A stretch of DNA of 64,000 nt from Alloacidobacterium sp963823845 (GCA_963823845.1 CAWGND010000008.1:434001-498000); one strand, 5' to 3'; shown: positions 9,190 through 17,345, counted from the first letter of the stretch. Notes: generated by a model not told the origin, from the sequence alone. Program-made: numbers and translations.

Positions 9190-9699
9190 TCAGTCGCTCT
9201 TCTTCTCCTCCAGCGCTGCGCTTACATTCGGAGGTAACGATTCGATCCGTTTTATAAAGCTCGCCGCCTTCCACAGCTTTTCATCCGAGTCCCATAGTCC
9301 GTTGGCAAACATGCCCGTGTGCCGGACGCCGTGCTTTGCCACCCAAAAGACCTGGGCCTCAGTGTAATCAGTCCCCACCGTCGGCAAATGCGGAGCCGGA
9401 GGGTATAGCACTCCTGGGTACTTCTCTGGCTTGCCCGGCGTCCCATGGCACCCCGCGCATTCGTTCAAGTAGATCTTCCCGCCAGCGATCAGGTTCTCGT
9501 CCGTCGGCGGGAATGGGTTCGCCGTTTCTGGCGCTTCTCGCCGTACCGAAGCGTGTACCGCCCTGCTCATCAATAAGCCCTCCAATGTCGACGGTCGCAG
9601 ATCGCCCCGAACCTCTGCAAACCCTAGAAGCAGATAACCCAGTCCTCCCCCCACCAGCACCAAAAGTGTGAAGAGGATTCCCAAGATAAAGTTTTTCAT
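9190..9699 (-). CDS. membrane-anchored monohaem cytochrome c
   Basis: A 169-residue c-type cytochrome. The start at MKNFILGILF is supported by a GAGGAG sequence 5-6 bases upstream. An uncleaved signal anchor spans about residues 3-27, so the haem domain faces the periplasm. The haem site is CAGCH at about residue 86, preceded by GGKIYLNECAGCHG. The likely sixth ligand is the Met in RHTGMFANG. The C-terminal helix LWKAASFIKRIESLPP closes the fold. This is an electron-transfer protein; the redox partner is not encoded nearby. A partial copy of its 5' region lies at 11229-11351. Confidence 0.9.
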   Translation of the reverse strand: MKNFILGILFTLLVLVGGGLGYLLLGFAEVRGDLRPSTLEGLLMSRAVHASVRREAPETANPFPPTDENLIAGGKIYLNECAGCHGTPGKPEKYPGVLYPPAPHLPTVGTDYTEAQVFWVAKHGVRHTGMFANGLWDSDEKLWKAASFIKRIESLPPNVSAALEEKKSD

Positions 9700-9797
9700 G
9701 ACAACTCCTCGATGTCGTCCGGAGTGCTCCGCACTTGCCCTCTTAGACGCACCCACGTTTCAGATCTAGACCACTTGCCCTGGCATAGCCGAAAACT

Positions 9798-9839
9798 GCC
9801 CCACTCAAGCCAAAAGAAGGCTTGAATGGGCCACCCGTC
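9798..9839. repeat. palindromic dispersed repeat, copy 3
   Basis: CCCCACTCAAGCC AAAAGAA GGCTTGAATGGG CCACCCGTCA; arms match 11 of 12. Intergenic, between the cytochrome c gene and the broken DinB gene. Confidence 0.85.
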
Positions 9840-9889
9840 AATTGGGAAGTTTCACGCCGGTGACGAAGATTCGGCTGAGGCACGGCAGA

Positions 9890-10415
9890 TTAGGCTAGAA
9901 CTTGCGCAGCTTTCTTCGCCTCCGCAGAATCGTAACTTTCGCCGTAAATCGCCGGCACTTTGCCGCCCATGGGGCGCAAGTAAGTGGATAACTGGCCTCT
10001 ATGGTGAACGGCGTGTAGCAGGCCGGCCTGGAGAAAAGTGTAGGCAGGACGCTGGAATAGCCCGCGGAAATCCACGATCTTGATCAACTGTTCCCCTGAC
10101 AATCGGCTGACGGCGTCGAAATTCTTCGCGTACTCGTTTCCGTACCACCCCGCAATCTCTTCCGGCGTCCTCACATCTTCCGGAATCTTCACGCTGCCCG
10201 GCACGAACACCCCGTCCACCACCGATTTCAGAAAGAAGTTGTCTGCACTGGCGATGTGCCGAAGGAGTTCGTTGGCTGTTTGCACATGGGTCAGGGCGGT
10301 AATCGAGGCCGACATTGGGAACAGCGGCGAGAATCGACCTGGTGGTGCGGCTTTCGTTCTTGAGAATGCCCAGGACCACGTTGTGGACAAACAGGTGCGA
10401 TTGTTCTGCGGTCAT
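9890..10415 (-). pseudogene. DinB-family protein, one frameshift
   Basis: The N-terminal part starts at 10415 with MTAEQSHLFVHNVVLGILKN and reaches LDYRPDP. The rest continues in another frame from THVQTANELLRHIASADNFF to VPAIYGESYDS. Together they give a ~170-residue DinB-like four-helix protein with the three metal-ligand histidines expected for the family (RHIAS, LLHAVHH). The frame change lies near 10280-10290 and is a single-base difference. DinB-like proteins are metal-dependent, often thiol-related enzymes; here the gene is broken unless the base is an assembly error. The ribosome binding site is weak. Confidence 0.72.
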
Positions 10416-10866
10416 TTCTCTCACAGCAGTTCTCCTTTTGATTTTGATGGATTCGAGCCGCGTCTCCGACTCCGCTGCAGGTTTGATGCGTTCCGGAAGC
10501 ATTAGTCGTGCAATTTGCGGCGGCCAATTCCCGTTCTGATCAGTTGACCGGCATTGCGGAAGTAACCCCAAAACAGTAGGAGAAGGATGGGCCACAAACC
10601 GGGAATTACGAACACAACGGCGTTCCCCATTATTAATCCGCGAAGTTTGAGTTTCAACGCAGGCACGAATAGACCCACCTGTGCCCATTCGGTTGTCTCG
10701 GGAATTGCCCCGCCGGAATTACCTCAAAAGGGGTATGAGCCAACTGCTGTGAAGTGGTGGCTGAAAAACACTCTAGTTCGGGATGCGGATCTCTTGCTAA
10801 TACTCCATAGTGTTTAGCAGGAAGATGAAAGTGAGAGCCTTCCATCCATAGTGAGAGGTCGGGTCC
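10416..10866. other. intergenic stretch without recognised gene
   Basis: About 450 bases. It holds the upstream region of the DinB gene, the short repeated word GTTGACCGGCATTGCGG near 10541 (also near 9012), and the promoter region of the small gene at 10867. I find no coding potential or RNA that I can support. Confidence 0.35.
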
Positions 10867-11202
10867 ATGAAAATAAAGCTCCATTCCAACTTAACTGAAA
10901 AAGTGTTGGCTCTTACACACGAGCACGGTTATGCACCCGACGAAGTAATCAGCATTGGAATCGCATTCGCTGCGGTCCTTTTGGAGGAGAGAAGGCTTGG
11001 AAACCAGGTTGTCGTAGTCGACTCCAGCGGGAACCAGCTGGCGGAATTCAAGGAGGTTGAACCTAAAGCGATCCGTGAGATGGTTCAAAGGTACGAAGAG
11101 AGCCTATGGCCTGAAATGGCCGAGGGCTCGGCAGCTCTTCTGGTCGCCAGGCTTGAACGGGAGCGGGAAGCAGAAGGACTAACTCGAAATATCCGTAGCT
11201 AA
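10867..11202 (+). CDS. small protein of unknown function
   Basis: A 111-residue soluble acidic protein with a GAGAGGTCGGG ribosome binding site. Residues 1-45 look helical and 46-62 read NQVVVVDSSGNQLAEFKEVE. The pattern of helices followed by a 'xxVVDxxGNxxxEF' hairpin is similar to small ribbon-helix-helix or antitoxin-like proteins, but the N-terminal strand expected for that fold is not clear. No signal peptide or membrane segment. No partner toxin is adjacent. I do not assign a function. Confidence 0.55.
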   Translation: MKIKLHSNLTEKVLALTHEHGYAPDEVISIGIAFAAVLLEERRLGNQVVVVDSSGNQLAEFKEVEPKAIREMVQRYEESLWPEMAEGSAALLVARLEREREAEGLTRNIRS

Positions 11203-11220
11203 ATTCGTTAAAGCCAGCGG

Positions 11221-11351
11221 GTGGCCCACTCATCAATGAGCCCTCCAATGCCGACGGTCGCAGATCGCCCCGAACCTCTGCAAACCCTAGAAGCAGATAA
11301 CCCAGTCCTCCCCACCAGCACCAAAAGTGTGAAGAGGATTCTCAAGATATC
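11221..11351 (-). pseudogene. partial copy of the cytochrome c gene joined to half a palindromic repeat
   Basis: Bases 11229-11351 are a near-identical copy of 9566-9687, the 5' part of the cytochrome c gene (minus strand, reading FTLLVLVG then GLGYLLLGFAEVRGDLRPS). It lacks a C from a run of six, which shifts the frame, and has no haem site. At its other end the sequence GGGTGGCCCACTCA, the outer part of the dispersed palindromic repeat, is joined directly to it. This is a stranded gene fragment. Confidence 0.8.
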
Positions 11352-11354
11352 GAC

Positions 11355-11744
11355 TTAGGTTATTAATGCTTGTCGATTGACCGTCGCATTTGAGCGACCT
11401 GAGATATATCTGACATTAACGTTGCCGTGGGCGCCAAGCCCTGCTTGGACATGCGCCATTGTTTGTCCCCTCGCGTAATCGGACGACTGAAGTGGTCCGG
11501 GGATGATAATGACTTGGGTTAATGCGACATTCGGAACACCTCCAAGCATAGCGCCCATATTGATGACCTGCGCCCCTCCGAGACCATGCCACCCACAACC
11601 GTTCAGGTATCGGTTCGTTGCTCCGTTGTAGTTGTACAAAACAATGATCGATACGCAGTCCCCCATCGGCCCGGTCACGATAGTATTGTCCCCTATCGGC
11701 AGGTTCTGCGGTGCGCCTCCTGCCCCCTGCATATTAAGATTCAT
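11355..11744 (-). CDS. small protein of unknown function, possible CheD/CNF1-like Cys-His fold
   Basis: A 129-residue protein with a strong AAAGGAG ribosome binding site 8 bases before the ATG. No signal peptide. Residues about 19-40 read NTIVTGPMGDCVSIIVLYN and are followed by GWHGLGG, then a buried strand LTQVIIIPG and VRYISGRSNATVN. The order Gly-x-Cys on a strand, then His after a loop, resembles CheD and the CNF1-type deamidases (Cys-His dyad), and the C-terminal part also resembles CheD's GGNxxRxV region. That similarity is by eye only; I do not recognise the family. No chemotaxis genes are near. Confidence 0.6.
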   Translation of the reverse strand: MNLNMQGAGGAPQNLPIGDNTIVTGPMGDCVSIIVLYNYNGATNRYLNGCGWHGLGGAQVINMGAMLGGVPNVALTQVIIIPGPLQSSDYARGQTMAHVQAGLGAHGNVNVRYISGRSNATVNRQALIT

Positions 11745-11975
11745 CAGTTAATCTCCTTTAAGACTTGTAAAGTGAAACCATCAAAATACGACAGCCTACT
11801 GCGAAATTAGGCCACCTTGCTAGTTACTTAAGTGACCCGGACGGGAGAGGCATTCACGCATCGATTTTCGAGCGTAATCCGGGTTTAGGCTTCGTTAGGC
11901 TCTCGGACGTCGATCGGGACACTCGCCAGAAGGCGCAATGGCGAAAACTGATCCGCTCCACAGAACGACAGCAGC

Positions 11976-12067
11976 CATGACTCGTTATCCGATATTGATT
12001 GCATGAGGAATGTATGAGGATTCGAGCATCTCAAGCTCATCCGCGGTAAGCGTGATTTCAAGAGAAG
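11976..12067 (-). pseudogene. partial copy of the aldo/keto reductase 3' end
   Basis: This stretch repeats the end of the aldo/keto reductase gene and its downstream bases (about 12972-13065) with a few substitutions, including GAATGTATGAGGATTCGAGC against GAATGTATGGGGATTCGAGC. It covers only about 25 codons of the C-terminus and is joined directly to palindromic repeat copy 4. Confidence 0.75.
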
Positions 12068-12106
12068 GGTGGCCCACTCAAAGAGGGCTTGAATGGGCCA
12101 CCCGTC
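12068..12106. repeat. palindromic dispersed repeat, copy 4
   Basis: GGGTGGCCCACTCAAAGAGG GCTTGAATGGGCCACCCGTC. Abuts the aldo/keto reductase fragment on its left and lies 9 bases from copy 5. Confidence 0.8.
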
Positions 12107-12115
12107 CGAAAATTA

Positions 12116-12156
12116 CCCCACTCAAGCCAAAAGAAGGCTTGAATGGGCCACCCGTC
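12116..12156. repeat. palindromic dispersed repeat, copy 5
   Basis: CCCCACTCAAGCC AAAAGAA GGCTTGAATGGG CCACCCGTC, identical in its core to copy 3. It abuts the dihydrofolate-reductase-like stub. Confidence 0.85.
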
Positions 12157-12191
12157 AGGGTGATGTTGATTGCGAAGATTACGTTCCTCAT
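12156..12191 (-). pseudogene. 12-codon stub of a dihydrofolate-reductase-like (RibD C-terminal) gene
   Basis: ATG at 12191 with a GGACAGGAGAA ribosome binding site reads MRNVIFAINITL, the expected N-terminus of a dihydrofolate-reductase-family protein (usual form M-K/R-x-V/I-I-F-x-I-N-x-x-L-D-G). The gene is cut at that point by palindromic repeat copy 5. The ECF42-type promoter upstream is intact, so the stub may still be transcribed. Confidence 0.65.
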
Positions 12192-12231
12192 TTGATTCTC
12201 CTGTCCTTTGCGCGCTGGATCTTTCATCCTA

Positions 12232-12259
12232 TAGTCGTCGCGTGAAGAGAAGATCGACA
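12232..12259 (-). promoter_or_regulatory. candidate ECF42-dependent promoter for the DHFR-like stub
   Basis: Minus strand: TGTCGA (12259-12254), 16-base spacer, CGACTATAGGAT from 12237. Both boxes and spacer length equal those at 5033-5060. It points at the truncated DHFR-like gene 40 bases downstream. Confidence 0.65.
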
Positions 12260-12363
12260 GCAGAGGCGAACCTTTTATTTCAATTCCTCGAGCCACCTCG
12301 CGAGAAAACGGAGCGGCTCCCCCTAACGCCTGACGCATTATCCGTCGTTGATAGGCTGACACG

Positions 12364-12879
12364 ATGATTGTTATCCAGTCCCCAAGGTTGCAACTCAGCC
12401 AGTTCCAGATGCCAGATGCACAGGACGTTTTCGGATGCATCACGCCTGCCATCGCCAAATTCATGCCATGGGAGCCGCCGTCGTGGAGCGAGTACGTGGC
12501 GCGATGCGAGAAGAGAGTGCAGGCTCCGGAGCCGAACAACTTTTCTTTTGTCATCCGGCGGCCCAACAACAGGGAATGCCTTGGCATGGCCTCGTTGGAA
12601 GACGCGGCTTCTGTTTCGCCTGAAGTCGGTCTTTGGCTCAAGGAAAGCGCGCATGGGCAGGGTTTTGGCAGGGAAGTTGTGGCCGCACTTGTTAAGTGGG
12701 GGCACGCAACTCTTGGCAAGGAAAGTTTCATCTATCCGGTGGCCGTGGAGAATACCGCCAGCAGGCGCATCGCTGAGAATCTTCACGGCGAAATCATAGG
12801 CAACCGCAAGAATCCGAAATACGACTCCGTCGTTTACAGGATTCCCTTCTACGAATCGCCATATTCTCAGTTCTCGTGA
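12364..12879 (+). CDS. GNAT-family N-acetyltransferase
   Basis: A 171-residue acetyltransferase of the RimJ/RimL-like GNAT group, which transfers an acetyl group from acetyl-CoA to an amine. It begins IQSPRLQLSQFQMPDAQDVF, shows the central strand FSFVIRRPNNRECLGMASLE, and has the acetyl-CoA pyrophosphate loop in ESAHGQGFGREVVAALVKWG (Q/R-x-x-G-x-G/A form) at about residues 96-115. The last strands include YPVAVENTASRRIAENL. The substrate is unknown. ATG start with no clear ribosome binding site. It stands between palindromic repeats and has no operon partner. Confidence 0.9.
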   Translation: MIVIQSPRLQLSQFQMPDAQDVFGCITPAIAKFMPWEPPSWSEYVARCEKRVQAPEPNNFSFVIRRPNNRECLGMASLEDAASVSPEVGLWLKESAHGQGFGREVVAALVKWGHATLGKESFIYPVAVENTASRRIAENLHGEIIGNRKNPKYDSVVYRIPFYESPYSQFS

Positions 12880-12895
12880 CGGCACATCGAGCAGG

Positions 12896-12936
12896 CGGGT
12901 GGCCCATTCAAGCCTTGTTTTGGCTTGAGTGGGGTA
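12896..12936. repeat. palindromic dispersed repeat, copy 6 (inverted)
   Basis: GCGGGTGGCCCATTCAAGCC TTGTTTT GGCTTGAGTGGGG. Opposite orientation to copies 1-5. Confidence 0.85.
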
Positions 12937-12986
12937 GTCCACCATCGGATGGAGTCTAAACACGGAACGACGACGACGATGGCCCG

Positions 12987-13970
12987 TTATCCGATGCTGA
13001 TGGGATGAGGAATGTATGGGGATTCGAGCATCTCAAGCTCATCGGCGGTAAGCGTGATATCAAGAGAGGCTATCGCGTCGTCGAGATGACTCATGCTGGT
13101 TGCGCCTACGATCGGCGCCGTGACCGTGGACTGCTGCTGTAACCACGCGAGCGCTATTTGCGCCATCGGTAGACCGCGTTGCTTCGCGACCTTCTCTACC
13201 GCATCGACGACCGCGCGGTCCGCGGCTTCTGTCCGCGCATATAGAATTTCGCTTACCTTATCTAATTTGTCGCGATTGGTGGAACCTTGGGTACTCCATG
13301 GCCTGGCCAGTTTGCCGCGTGCCAACGGACTCCACGGCAGCACTCCAATTTTCTCTTCCAGGCAGAGGCGCAGCATTTCGCGCTCCTCCTCGCGATACAT
13401 CAGGTTGTAGTGAGGCTGCATCGAGACCATTCGAGTCCAGCCATTGCGGTCGGCTAGAAGGAGCATTTTCGCGAATTGGTAGGCGTACATTGACGATGCG
13501 CCAAGGTAGCGCACTTTGCCGGATCGGACTGCGTCGTTCAGCGCCTCGAGTGTCTCTTCTACCGGCGTTTCAAAGTCCCATCGGTGCACCTGATACAGAT
13601 CGACATACTCCGTGCCAAGGCGTTTCAGACTGGCGTCGAGCTCGTGAAGGATCGCTTTTCGCGAAAGACCCTTGCCGTTTGGTGAGTCGCGCATGGGCGC
13701 ATAGACCTTGGTTGCGATCACGACATCTTCGCGCTGAGCATATTCCCGCAAAGCATGGCCCAACACTTCTTCGCTGACGCCCTTGGAATACGCGTTCGCA
13801 GTATCGAAAAAGTTGATGCCGGAGTCCAGCGCTTTTTTGATGAACGGTCTGCTCTCTGCTTCCGGAAGCACCCAGCGATGCCAGCCTAGCGCCGGATCTC
13901 CGTAGCTCATGCAGCCCAGGCATAGTTGCGAGACCTTCAATCCGGTATTCCCAAGCCTTATATATTTCAT
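12987..13970 (-). CDS. aldo/keto reductase
   Basis: A 327-residue NADPH-dependent aldo/keto reductase, TIM-barrel, cytosolic. From the chosen start MKYIRLGNTGLKVS the catalytic tetrad is visible: Asp56 (NFFDTANAY), Tyr61, Lys88 (VIATKVY) and His129 (YQVHRWDFE). Cofactor binding at the end is seen in VGATSMSHLDDAI. The sequence is closest to the group that contains E. coli YajO. Longer starts exist up to 14006, but the chosen one matches the family N-terminus. It follows the YdhS-like flavoprotein gene by a short gap on the same strand, so the two are probably co-transcribed. Physiological substrate unknown. A copy of its 3' end lies at 11976-12067. Confidence 0.93.
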   Translation of the reverse strand: MKYIRLGNTGLKVSQLCLGCMSYGDPALGWHRWVLPEAESRPFIKKALDSGINFFDTANAYSKGVSEEVLGHALREYAQREDVVIATKVYAPMRDSPNGKGLSRKAILHELDASLKRLGTEYVDLYQVHRWDFETPVEETLEALNDAVRSGKVRYLGASSMYAYQFAKMLLLADRNGWTRMVSMQPHYNLMYREEEREMLRLCLEEKIGVLPWSPLARGKLARPWSTQGSTNRDKLDKVSEILYARTEAADRAVVDAVEKVAKQRGLPMAQIALAWLQQQSTVTAPIVGATSMSHLDDAIASLDITLTADELEMLESPYIPHPISIG

Positions 13971-14018
13971 TCCGTTGCCCATGAATGAGGCATTCCTCTC
14001 TGCCATCGTGGTGGCTGA

Positions 14019-15419
14019 TTATAACCGCCTGGCTGGGCCGCTGAGTTTGTGTCGGCCTTCCAGCTCCGCGGCAAGACGTGTGGCCAGGCTCTTTGCCTGG
14101 TCGCGAATCTCGGGCACTGCGGTCGTCTCCCAGAGGCAGCCTTTGCGCAATGGCCCGATGGCGAAGAGAGTCTCTGAGGGCTCTCCGCAGGCGTTGAGCA
14201 GAGCGCCGTCTTTCCCGACATCGAGACCGAGCGATAGCGGGTCTGGCCGCGCCATGCCCTGCGATATTAACGAGCGCGTCAGCATGTCCTGCATCTTGCG
14301 AAAGTCGGCTTCCGGGCCGGTGCAGTTCACGATACGGTCAACCCGCAACGTCGATTCCTCTTGAGTGGTTTGGCTGCGGTAGTGGACCTCGGCACCCTGT
14401 GGCTCATAGCGGCACTCAATCACCCTGCCTGGGATCACATCCAATCGTTTCTCCGCCCGCAGTTCATCGAGCACGCGTTGAACCTGGGGAGCGTAACGAT
14501 GCCGATGTACTTCCCAATAAGGCCGGACATGGCGTAGAAAGCGCTTCTTCTCTTCGAGCGGAAGCCCCTGCCAGATCCTCTGGGAATCCGGGCGCATCGA
14601 GTCGATCACCGCTCGCCAATCACCGCCGCTGGAGATTGCCTGGCAGACCTCCAGGCGCACAGCCGCAAGAAGACCGCGCGCCGTATGCGGTAAGTCCTGC
14701 GTCCATTCCGTGGGCCAGTTTTTTCCTGGACGATGCAGTTGGGGCATCAGGCCGCGTCGCGACAGCATATAGACGCGCCCCTTGAATTCGGCCGCGTATA
14801 GAGCCAGTACCTGGTCGATCGCCGTGAGTCCGGAGCCGAGCAGGAGGATAGAGCCAGAGTTCGGCAACCCCAGCAGGGCATCATCGGACCAGGCATATCG
14901 AATGTAGGTATCTCTGCCGTTTTGTCCAAAGGGCACCGGGTCGGTGGGAGGGAAATTACCCGTCGCCAGAATCACATACTTCGCTCCCAGCTCGACACCG
15001 GAAATCAACTGAACGACGACCGTGGACGGTTCCTCCTGGCGTATGGAGGATGCTTCCTGGTCGATCCACTGCAAGTTGAGCGGAGTGTCGGTGACGGCGC
15101 GATCCAACTGTTCGCCGACATATTGACCAAAAAGCTCGCGAGGAACAAATGCAGCGGGACGCGCCAGTGAAGGAGCGCGATTGCTAAGCCACGCGACGAA
15201 GTGATCTGCGTCTTCAGGGAAGGCGCTCATGTTGCCGGCGGGAACATTCAGCAAGTGGGTCGAACACTGCGACTTATAGGCGACGCCGCGGCCGGGCTGT
15301 CCGCTGCGCTCAACGATTGCGACGAGAAGTTCGCGATCACAGCATCGACTCAGCTGGCAGGCGAGCATGGTTCCGGAAAAGCCACCACCGATGATCACGA
15401 TGTCGTATTGTGCCTGCAC
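14019..15419 (-). CDS. YdhS-like FAD/NAD(P)-binding oxidoreductase
   Basis: A 466-residue flavoprotein of the FAD-NAD(P)-binding family (COG4529). The FAD-binding Rossmann motif is DIVIIGGGFSGTMLACQL at residues 6-23, followed by the GRGVAYKSQCSTHLLNVPAG segment diagnostic of this family. A second dinucleotide motif, ILLLGSGLTAIDQVLALY, lies near residue 200 and IVNCTGPEADF near 370. These proteins resemble N-hydroxylating or related flavin monooxygenases, but no reaction is established for this branch. It precedes the aldo/keto reductase gene on the same strand, suggesting a joint redox role. Confidence 0.88.
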   Translation of the reverse strand: MQAQYDIVIIGGGFSGTMLACQLSRCCDRELLVAIVERSGQPGRGVAYKSQCSTHLLNVPAGNMSAFPEDADHFVAWLSNRAPSLARPAAFVPRELFGQYVGEQLDRAVTDTPLNLQWIDQEASSIRQEEPSTVVVQLISGVELGAKYVILATGNFPPTDPVPFGQNGRDTYIRYAWSDDALLGLPNSGSILLLGSGLTAIDQVLALYAAEFKGRVYMLSRRGLMPQLHRPGKNWPTEWTQDLPHTARGLLAAVRLEVCQAISSGGDWRAVIDSMRPDSQRIWQGLPLEEKKRFLRHVRPYWEVHRHRYAPQVQRVLDELRAEKRLDVIPGRVIECRYEPQGAEVHYRSQTTQEESTLRVDRIVNCTGPEADFRKMQDMLTRSLISQGMARPDPLSLGLDVGKDGALLNACGEPSETLFAIGPLRKGCLWETTAVPEIRDQAKSLATRLAAELEGRHKLSGPARRL

Positions 15420-15744
15420 ACTTTTTCCGCGGGGAGGGGTCGAGACTACGAACCAGTGAGGTGAGGGTACAAAGCTTTGCGGCGACTTTCAACCAAAACG
15501 ACTTAGGAAGACTCTGATTAAGTTCTCCTTTCCACAGGGCGTAGAGCGTCACTGGAATGTCCTGCACGAAGAGCAAAGTGCATAGTTGCCGATAAGTCGC
15601 GATTAAACACAACCCCAAATCTGTGGGTGGATAGTCGGCGATCCGGAGGTTGAGATTCCCGAATTAACATTTTTCGAGCTGCCCGTTGTACGCAACAATC
15701 GCGAATAGGACCCCTGGCAAATCTCCGGTGCACAAATCAGAGCC
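15420..15744. other. intergenic stretch without recognised gene
   Basis: About 325 bases between the flavoprotein gene start and the membrane-protein gene stop. It should hold the promoter for the minus-strand flavoprotein operon. Minus-strand frames here lack a family match and a ribosome binding site, so I do not call a gene. Confidence 0.35.
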
Positions 15745-16158
15745 TCACGCAGGGGCACCTTGTTTGTGCTGCGCGGTGGTCCGCCATGGCAAATGCTCCC
15801 ACAGCCCGCGCGCCGAGAGGATGACGGAGAAGAGAGCGGTCACGCCGAGCGCGAGGAGCGTCCAGATAAAGAAGAAGGCTCCGTTGGACTTGGCAATCGC
15901 TCCGCCGACTCCCGCCCCCTTCATGTGGATGACGGGGACGACCAATTCAAGGAGCGACCCGAGGAGGATGATGACGTACCCAGATCGCTTTCCGGCCAGC
16001 ACCAGCGTTCCGTACAGCTGGACGACCAAAATGGGCAGCGCAATCAGGCTTGAAAGCGTTCCTGGCTCCATTCCCCGGACGATGTCGTCCGCCAGGTGAA
16101 ACGTCATGAAGAGGATCGACAGGAGAGACGCGATGGTTAACGTAACGTTCTGTTTCAT
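15745..16158 (-). CDS. four-helix integral membrane protein of unknown function
   Basis: A 137-residue protein starting MKQNVTLTIASLLSILFMTF with an AAGGAGATATCC ribosome binding site. Four hydrophobic segments lie at about residues 6-25, 38-58, 62-80 and 93-115. The C-terminal tail is polar (TTAQHKQGAPA). Inner-membrane location is inferred; no catalytic motif is visible. It is divergent from cysD, with the large palindrome 16236-16395 between them. Confidence 0.75.
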   Translation of the reverse strand: MKQNVTLTIASLLSILFMTFHLADDIVRGMEPGTLSSLIALPILVVQLYGTLVLAGKRSGYVIILLGSLLELVVPVIHMKGAGVGGAIAKSNGAFFFIWTLLALGVTALFSVILSARGLWEHLPWRTTAQHKQGAPA

Positions 16159-16235
16159 TGGATATCTCCTTGTTAGACTGGAGCCCTGGTCTTGCAATGC
16201 GCGGAGGATAGCACTTTTTACCCTAGAGGTCCTGT

Positions 16236-16395
16236 CCTGTTAACACTATTAGGGCTCGCAACCCGAAGGGAGAGGGCGGATTTTCCCGATTGCTTCGTCC
16301 CTCGTCGCTCACATACACCCGGTATGTGTCATTCCTCGCTTCTCGCACTCAGAAAAATCCGCTCCTCTCGCCGTCGCCCTCATAGTGTTAACAGG
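16236..16395. repeat. 160-bp imperfect palindrome upstream of cysD
   Basis: Outer arms CCTGTTAACACTATTAGGGC (16236-16255) and GCCCTCATAGTGTTAACAGG (16376-16395) are inverted repeats with one mismatch. Nested inside are GAGAGGGCGGATTTT (from 16270) against AAAAATCCGCTCCTCTC (from 16353), and the centre ACATACACCCGGTATGTGT (16311-16329). The whole unit can fold into one long hairpin. It lies 14 bases before the cysD start codon. Confidence 0.8.
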
Positions 16396-16409
16396 CCCTG
16401 GTGTGCAGT

Positions 16410-17345
16410 ATGATGAAGGCCCGCGAGGACGCAGTGAATTATCCCGGCACAAGCCTGCCTCATCTGGACGCCCTTGAGGCAGAAAGCATACATATCATCA
16501 GGGAGGCGGTGGCCGAATCGTGCCGGCCTGCAATGCTGTATTCGATCGGAAAAGACTCTTCGGTCATGTTGCGGCTGGCGCAGAAGGCTTTTTATCCGGG
16601 GAAGATTCCCTTTCCCCTCCTTCATATCGATACCGGATTCAAGTTCCGGGAGATGATTGTGTTTCGCGATCGCACGGCTCGTGAGCTTGGCGTTGAACTC
16701 ATCGTGCACACAAACAGCGATGCACTCCGCGACGGTGCGAATCCTTTTCGGCTGGGAACGAGCAAGTGTTGCGGCTTGCTGAAAACCAAGGCTTTGCTGG
16801 ATGCATTATCGATTCATCATATTGACGCCGCCATTGGGGGAGCGCGGCGCGAAGAGGAGAAGTCGCGCGCAAAAGAAAGAGTTTTCTCGATCCGCGATTC
16901 CCGGGGGCAATGGGAACCTAAAAGTCAGCGGCCTGAGTTCTGGAATCTCTACAGCGGTCGCGTCGGTACAGGGCAAAGTATGCGTGTATTTCCTTTGTCC
17001 AACTGGACGGAACTGGACGTGTGGGAGTACATCCTGCGGGAGAAGATTCCCGTGGTGCCGCTCTATTTCGCGAAAGAGCGCGAGATGCTGGTGCGGGGCG
17101 ACCTGCTGCTTCCGCTCGATCATCCGATGGATCTGCTGCCGGGAGAACAACCGAGCCGCGTGATGTGCCGGATGCGTTCCCTGGGATGCACTTACTGCAC
17201 GGGCGCGATCCGGTCGTCGGCCAGCACGGTTGCAGAGATCGTCGAAGAACTGAAAGCCTGCCGAAAATCGGAACGCGAAAACCGCGTGATCGATCACGAT
17301 CAGGAAGGGTCGATGGAACTGAAAAAGAGGGAGGGATATTTCTGA
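16410..17345 (+). CDS. cysD: sulfate adenylyltransferase small subunit
   Basis: The catalytic subunit of bacterial ATP sulfurylase: sulfate + ATP gives APS, with GTP hydrolysis by CysN. The PP-loop is SIGKDS at residues 45-50. Other conserved parts are FPLLHIDTGFKFREMI, GGARREEEKSRAKER and the C-terminal LGCTYCTGAIRSSASTVAEI; the protein ends KKREGYF as is common in CysD. Length 311 residues fits the family. I place the start at the ATG of 16410; a GTG at 16401 is possible. It overlaps the next gene by 4 bases (CTGA). The large palindrome sits directly upstream and is likely to affect its transcription or mRNA. Confidence 0.95.
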   Translation: MMKAREDAVNYPGTSLPHLDALEAESIHIIREAVAESCRPAMLYSIGKDSSVMLRLAQKAFYPGKIPFPLLHIDTGFKFREMIVFRDRTARELGVELIVHTNSDALRDGANPFRLGTSKCCGLLKTKALLDALSIHHIDAAIGGARREEEKSRAKERVFSIRDSRGQWEPKSQRPEFWNLYSGRVGTGQSMRVFPLSNWTELDVWEYILREKIPVVPLYFAKEREMLVRGDLLLPLDHPMDLLPGEQPSRVMCRMRSLGCTYCTGAIRSSASTVAEIVEELKACRKSERENRVIDHDQEGSMELKKREGYF

